DNA of 64,000 bases from assembly GCA_000442125.1 (NCBI GenBank), contig KE546977.1:806001-870000 (forward strand). Reading direction: 5' to 3'. Origin of the DNA: Opeltia flavorubescens (Eukaryota; Ascomycota; Lecanoromycetes; Teloschistales; Teloschistaceae). This document shows positions 59,064 to 64,000 of the stretch, piece after piece (the first letter of the stretch is position 1; every line of letters begins with the position of its first letter). The translations under genes were made by a program, and so were the position numbers. The notes beneath the pieces were generated by a model that did no database searches, was not told where the DNA came from, and saw only the letters and a program-made list of their open reading frames with translations.

Positions 59064-61401
59064 TTAGTACCCGGGCCAAGCTTGGCCTTGATGCTGACCG
59101 TGCTGTTGAGAGGTTGGGGGTAGTGGAGCCGGCGCCCATCCTTGCATCCCTGCCGGTTGACTCGCGGTCGTCTGTTGCATGTACTGGTGAGGGGGCTGAC
59201 CAGGCTGAGGATACATGCTTCGTTGACTGCCTGTCGATGAGTAACTGCTCGGCCCCATGCCGCTCATACCCGTGTAGCCCATACCTGAGCTGTGCATTGA
59301 GCTGCTGCTTTGGGAATGCTGGAGTTGAGGCGGTTGATGTGACGAGGGAGAAGGGTGCAGAGGGTGTTGGTGCGAAGATGGACTGTACTGTGGGAGGCCG
59401 GGATGTGAAGTAAGAGGAGATTGATGCGGTTGAGGTGGTGGCTGACCCCAGAGATTGGAAGGCTGTTGGTACCCATACGGCGATCCATGGGCCGCACCGG
59501 ACTGACCATATGGCAGACCGGTTGATCGACCATGGATTGAATCGGATCGTACGGGCTGTTGTGGTGGTTGTTGCTGTTGTCGGGCAGGAGATTGGATGAG
59601 CGTATTGTTGGTGTGGTGGGTTGGGTGAGAATATGTTGGGCTCATTATTTGCGCCGGCTGATGGGGGTATGTTGCCGGCTGTCCTGGATTTGGCACACTG
59701 CTCGAAGTTATCGAAGGCGACTGCATTGATTGATGCTCTGCTGGGCTTGGTTCGCCGGATGGCAGTTTGGGCGTCGAAACAGGTGTTTCTCTCTTCTTAG
59801 TCCAATGGTCTTCCAGCCCTCGAGATCGAATCATGCGCTGCTGATTGATGGCTTTGTTCATATCAGCAGTGTGGGCGGCTTGGTTCATGATCTCCGAAGC
59901 GTTGCTGTGCTGGGTACGATCCTGATATGCTGCACCGGTAATCTCCTGCCTCGGTCGTGGGATGTTACCGTAATCTCGGAGCCTCAAGTCTTCCGAGGAT
60001 GGCGCAAGGTGAATCATGGGTAATGGAGCAATAGTTGCTGGCATGTTGCCTGGTGGATAAGGATGAACGCCGTGAGGGTGAAGGGGACCGTTGCTGTAAA
60101 TGATATCTTGATGACCCAGTGTTGGCGCTACGACGTTCACATTCTCCGCGGCTGCAGCATCCCTTGCTTTTGCGGCTCCAGGTCTCTTCTCGCCTGCTAG
60201 ATCTTCCTCGGTGAACCCTTGCTTTCTCGCTTTGGCTTCCCAATAATCATCACGGACGCGCCGACCGTTCTGAACGACCCGGCTGCCGAATTGACGGAAC
60301 ATGGATTTGGCTGTCACAATGGCTATCTGGCGAGAGCGATATGAATAGGGCAAGATCTCTTGGTGAATGAGGTCGTCTTTCTCCGGCTGCGTCGCAATGA
60401 TCTTGAACAAGGATCGATTCTTGTTGAAGAGCAAGTAAGAATCTCGATAGCCAAGCACCCGTGCGCATTCGGTTGCTAGCATGAACAGCTTGTCTCCTCT
60501 ACCCGGCACAAAGAACGTTCTGATCTTGTACTCCCGCCCTCCTAGTGGATGCCCCTGGGCCGACACTTTCTGCTCTCCTGCATCATCTCGCTCTCGGGGC
60601 ACATACTCATCCCCCTCTGGACTCAATTGGTCGGTCGTATGATCCCGTACAGTGGGCAAAGCTTTGACCACGGACGGTTTAGTCGGCGTAGATTTTGGTG
60701 GAGAGGATTGATTTGAAGGGACGTTGCTTTGCGGAAGATTCTGAGACGGCAGCTGCGGAGTATGAATTGGACCTGTCACAGTCTGTGTTACCGGCTGCAA
60801 CGATGAGAGAGGACTATCCGGATCATTTCCAAGAGTCCCAAGTTCTGAGAGCCTACCACGCTTTCTAGGCTTCGATTCATCTGTTCATCGTAAAATTCTA
60901 TCAGCCATTGTTCGACCGGCAGCCGCTGGGAATATGTTTGGGAGCGTTGTCCCCACACATGCGGCTAATCGCGTCCTGGGAGACTACATACCATCATCGG
61001 CTCCACCAGTAAGCGGTAGGTTCTCGATCTGCTCCGGAGAGCGACTTCTCTTGATACCCCGGGGGCTTTCTTTGGGGGCACCGATGGCGGCAGAGTTTGG
61101 GAGCACTAGAGAATTTTGGCAGAATCAGCATGATTCTGCAGCGGAAGATTTCTTCAATACGGGGACGCAATCGCATGTCTCAGTTGCTGCGGGAGAAGGA
61201 TAGNCTCCTTTTCCGCCGAGGCTGTAGTGGTATCCAGCCAGAGGACAGCGCGAGAGACAGAAAGCAGGCAGCCCGATTCGGAAGGATAGATGAATTACCG
61301 GGAGTGTTCAGATGTGCTGGATTAATAGTACCTGAGCCATCGATCATGGTACCTCCCATGCCGTTCATGGAGGAGGTGACGGGGTGTGTGGCCGAGTACA
61401 T
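59064..61401 (-). CDS. RSC7: chromatin remodelling subunit Rsc7/Swp82
   Basis: Shared subunit class of RSC (Rsc7/Npl6) and SWI/SNF (Swp82). Exons used: 61401..61299, 61105..60992 and 60880..59064, 677 aa. The last exon is certain; the first two are placed by phase and by resemblance of VLPNSAAIGAPKESPRGIKR to fungal homologues. The start MYSATHPVTSSMNGMGG is the ATG at 61401; the frame stays open upstream to 61539, so a longer start is possible. The family core, near residues 170-310, is KALPTVRDHTTDQLSPEGDE, the strand REYKIRTFFVPGRGDKLFML, then ATECARVLGYRDSYLLFNKN and SMFRQFGSRVVQNGRRVRDD. The C-terminal half is Pro/Gln/His-rich (HHTNNTLIQS; QQQQPPQQP), a likely activation-type low-complexity region. 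Base 61204 is an N inside the first intron. Confidence 0.85.
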
Positions 61402-64000
61402 GGCCACGGATGATGGCACGACGGCGGGCAGCGGAGACCAGCGTCCGCCGTTGCCGCAACTCGCACTGGGCGACGAGCAGCGGAGGGCGGAATGGTGGAG
61501 CTGCACGGTAGAGTGGACGAGCGTTTCAGTGACGGGCAAGGACGCGCTGGGTGTCGCATGCAGGCCACTGGCTGGAAAGGCGCGAATGGATTGAAGAGAA
61601 GCTTAGACCCCTCTTCCCTGACACACTACCTTACAGTCAAGCACGACGATTCTTCCCAGCGCAGGCACCGGTGAAACCAGCGCTGCAGCAAGCAAGCTGG
61701 TGCGTCGCGATTGGATCAGGTCTCGGAAGAGCTGGGCGGACGGTGGTCCATGCGACAGGTGGTGGATTAGATGCTAGATGCTAAATGCACGGTCGCGGGG
61801 AACGGCGTTGGCAGGTGGTAGCCTGGCCCAGGTGTGATTTGCCCCAATCGATTAGAAGTGCACAGAAGCAGAGGGGGTGCCTGCCTAGCTGGGGGTCTTC
61901 TTGACGGCTGTGGATGGATGGAACGGGGACCAAGATGGTTTAGTAGGCACGCTGGAGGCAAGGCCACTGGTTTGTGCACTTCCTTCCGTGTGCCACCAGG
62001 ACGATCAGGATCTAAACCCCAGGCAGATCAAAAACCGATACCACCGGTCCCACGGGAACATTAAATCTCCCCAGCTCAATCAAATGCGGACCCTCGGGGG
62101 TCAGGAGTCGTCTAAGACGGCTGAGGCCGCAGATTATTGACTCGACAGTCTATCCTGGAAGCTCAACCTTTCGGAAACGACGCGTTCTACGCCATCTTCC
62201 TGCTCATTGGGATGACGGAGGAGAAGGACCCAGCGAGGGCAGATCGATGATCAGATGACAAGCTTCGTGCTGGACAGGGGTCTGAATGGGAGTAGAAATA
62301 GACTGCTATCTATCTTGACACTTGGGACATCTAGAGTAGGAAGACGAAAGCCTCCCCTCGATCAAGACGGCGAGTCGAAACGTTCACCAACGCCCAGAGA
62401 ACCCACTCACACGGCTATATCAAACGCCGCATGACTCAAGCTGCTACGCCCGCGGTACTGGAACAAAAATAAGAAAAGCCCCCTCGGTTGAAGGATGATT
62501 GTTATACTTCTAATCGCCTTCTGGCTTGTAGTAATAATGACTAATGTCCTCCAAAGCCTCGTGCCCGCGAAAACCGACATGCAATTTGCGCCAATCAAAG
62601 CAGCCGAACCCCCATCCCCATGACTTGAACGTAGATCGGACGTGCAGCTGAAATGCAGTCCACCAGCTGCACGATCCCGCTTGCACGCTTTTTTAGCCGG
62701 AAACCCCCCGGAGACCAAGCAGTCACCACAGTAGTAAAGAAACAGCAGGCCTTTCAATCTTCAGCCGGGTCTGCCGGTGCGCAAAACACGTGTGACTTGT
62801 GAGCTACCCAAACATGTGGCATGATCCCTTGGACAAATCCCGCATCAGGCGTATATGACTGTAGTTGTGATCCGCTGTTGAACCTCTGCCGCCAGATATA
62901 CTCAAATAACTCGCTTTTGACGTCGGTATGACGCGATACAATGGCGGCTCGGTCTTGTTCTGATTCGACCATTGCGCCACAGATGCGCATGATTTCGTTC
63001 CCTTGTATTTCTAGCCTCTCGACTATCTGCGGAGACCAGTCACAGTCTCCCTTGTCATGGCGATGGCAATTTGACACTTATTGCGGGATGGATTGTCGAA
63101 CGGCTTCGTCGATCCTCGTGCGGAACGCACTTCGCATTCTGAACATGACCCCTGGAGTTCGTCAAAGTGCCTGGCCAAGCGGTCATTTGGCTTCGACATG
63201 CGGCTTGCTTGCATGAGAGCGGAAAAAGCTGGAATTTGAGGCGGCGCTTGTGATTGGCCCCGGAATCAGGGATGCTGGAAACGACTGGGAGAGATTTGGC
63301 GCATGATGATGCCAGTAATTGGGGGATGAAATCCCAGGCTCACGTAACCGAGACGTGTGCATCTGCCCTCGCGATCGATAAGGAAGTGCCTCAGCACGAT
63401 GATATGCAGGCAGGAGAACCAAGAAAGCGGGCTCTCCCTTTGACGATATGCATGCATGCTGTGAGTGTGCGGGCTGTGGGTAGCGACGGCAGCCCCAAAG
63501 TCAAATGTGTCTAGATTCCACACTGTGGTGCATCAGATGGAAAAAGTAGGGATGTCTTGAAACCAACGGGTGCACAAAGTAGTACATGAACCCACGGCAC
63601 GGGGAAATGAATATCCCCTTCCCCAATGCATTACCTGCAGGACCATGTTGATAGGATTGGGGATTTCCAACTTAGGCAACAGCGAGCGAGACTTCCGGTT
63701 ATGGCAATGGAACTCCCTCGCCGCTCGCCTGACACTGCTGTCCATGAGGAAAAGGGTAATCAACTCGGCGGAGCAGAAGGAATGTGGGACATAGCCTTGT
63801 GGTACATCGCTACAGAGCAGCCAATGATGGCGAAGGAAGTGTAAGAAGAACTGGGCAAGGCCAGTCAGATCCACTTCGGAGGCCAAGCCGGGGGGGATTG
63901 TTTCGAATCATGCTGTGCGACATAAGATCTTGCCTGAACAGCTTCTAAAAACGAGCAGACAGATGGACAGACAGGCAGCAAAACAGGGATAATGCCTTTT
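61402..64000. other. distal region, 2.6 kb, no supported gene
   Basis: Several open frames of 60-120 codons exist on both strands, but none shows a known domain, a compelling exon chain or the codon rhythm of the neighbours. The first part should be the RSC7 promoter and 5' UTR. The rest may be an upstream part of a gene running off the window. No repeats or transposon ends recognised. Confidence 0.4.

Noticed and set aside
61402-64000. Genes among the 60-120 codon frames at the right end
   Set aside because: Frames on both strands overlap one another, lack family signs and cannot be chained through plausible introns.

Overview
The window is nuclear DNA of a filamentous ascomycete (Pezizomycotina). 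The evidence is many short GT..AG introns (mostly 45-110 bp), compact genes on both strands, and fungal-type versions of Orc1, Sld3, Dpb4, Rsc7, Prp46, Nug1, Apq12 and beta-tubulin. I cannot name the class or genus from the sequence alone. No rRNA, tRNA, CRISPR array, prokaryotic operon, virus-like element or transposon was recognised. Exon boundaries below were placed by hand from splice signals, reading phase and family resemblance.

Layout. 1-13 kb is the less conserved part: the 3' end of a DUF6699-like gene, a single-exon FAD oxidoreductase, a gene-poor stretch (2.5-5.8 kb), a multi-span membrane protein, an amino-acid permease with very small 5' exons, prefoldin subunit 5 and a large uncharacterised protein. 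14-25 kb is dense housekeeping: a DUF1279 mitochondrial protein, ORC1, PRP46, NAS6, a TMF1-like golgin and a nitrilase. 25-36.5 kb holds an RS-rich protein, a small membrane protein, alkaline ceramidase, prefoldin subunit 1, an alpha/beta hydrolase ending in SQL, and a homeobox factor. The homeobox gene has 1.9 kb of empty DNA downstream and 2.8 kb upstream. 39-47 kb carries a HAD phosphatase, NUG1, DPB4 and SLD3. 47-61.4 kb carries a LIM protein, an MFS monocarboxylate transporter, beta-tubulin, APQ12, P5C dehydrogenase and RSC7. No gene could be supported in the last 2.6 kb.

How the genes relate. Most are ordinary single-copy cell machinery. Two functional groupings stand out: three DNA-replication factors (ORC1, SLD3, DPB4), and prefoldin subunits 1 and 5 with their main client beta-tubulin. 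Many neighbours share short divergent promoters (174-394 bp) or converge within 150-340 bp. I found no clear new biological system. The best leads are the two groupings, the synonymous position of every coding N, a peroxisomal-type tail on the hydrolase, the intron inside the homeodomain recognition helix with its large flanking regions, and several unrecognised proteins.
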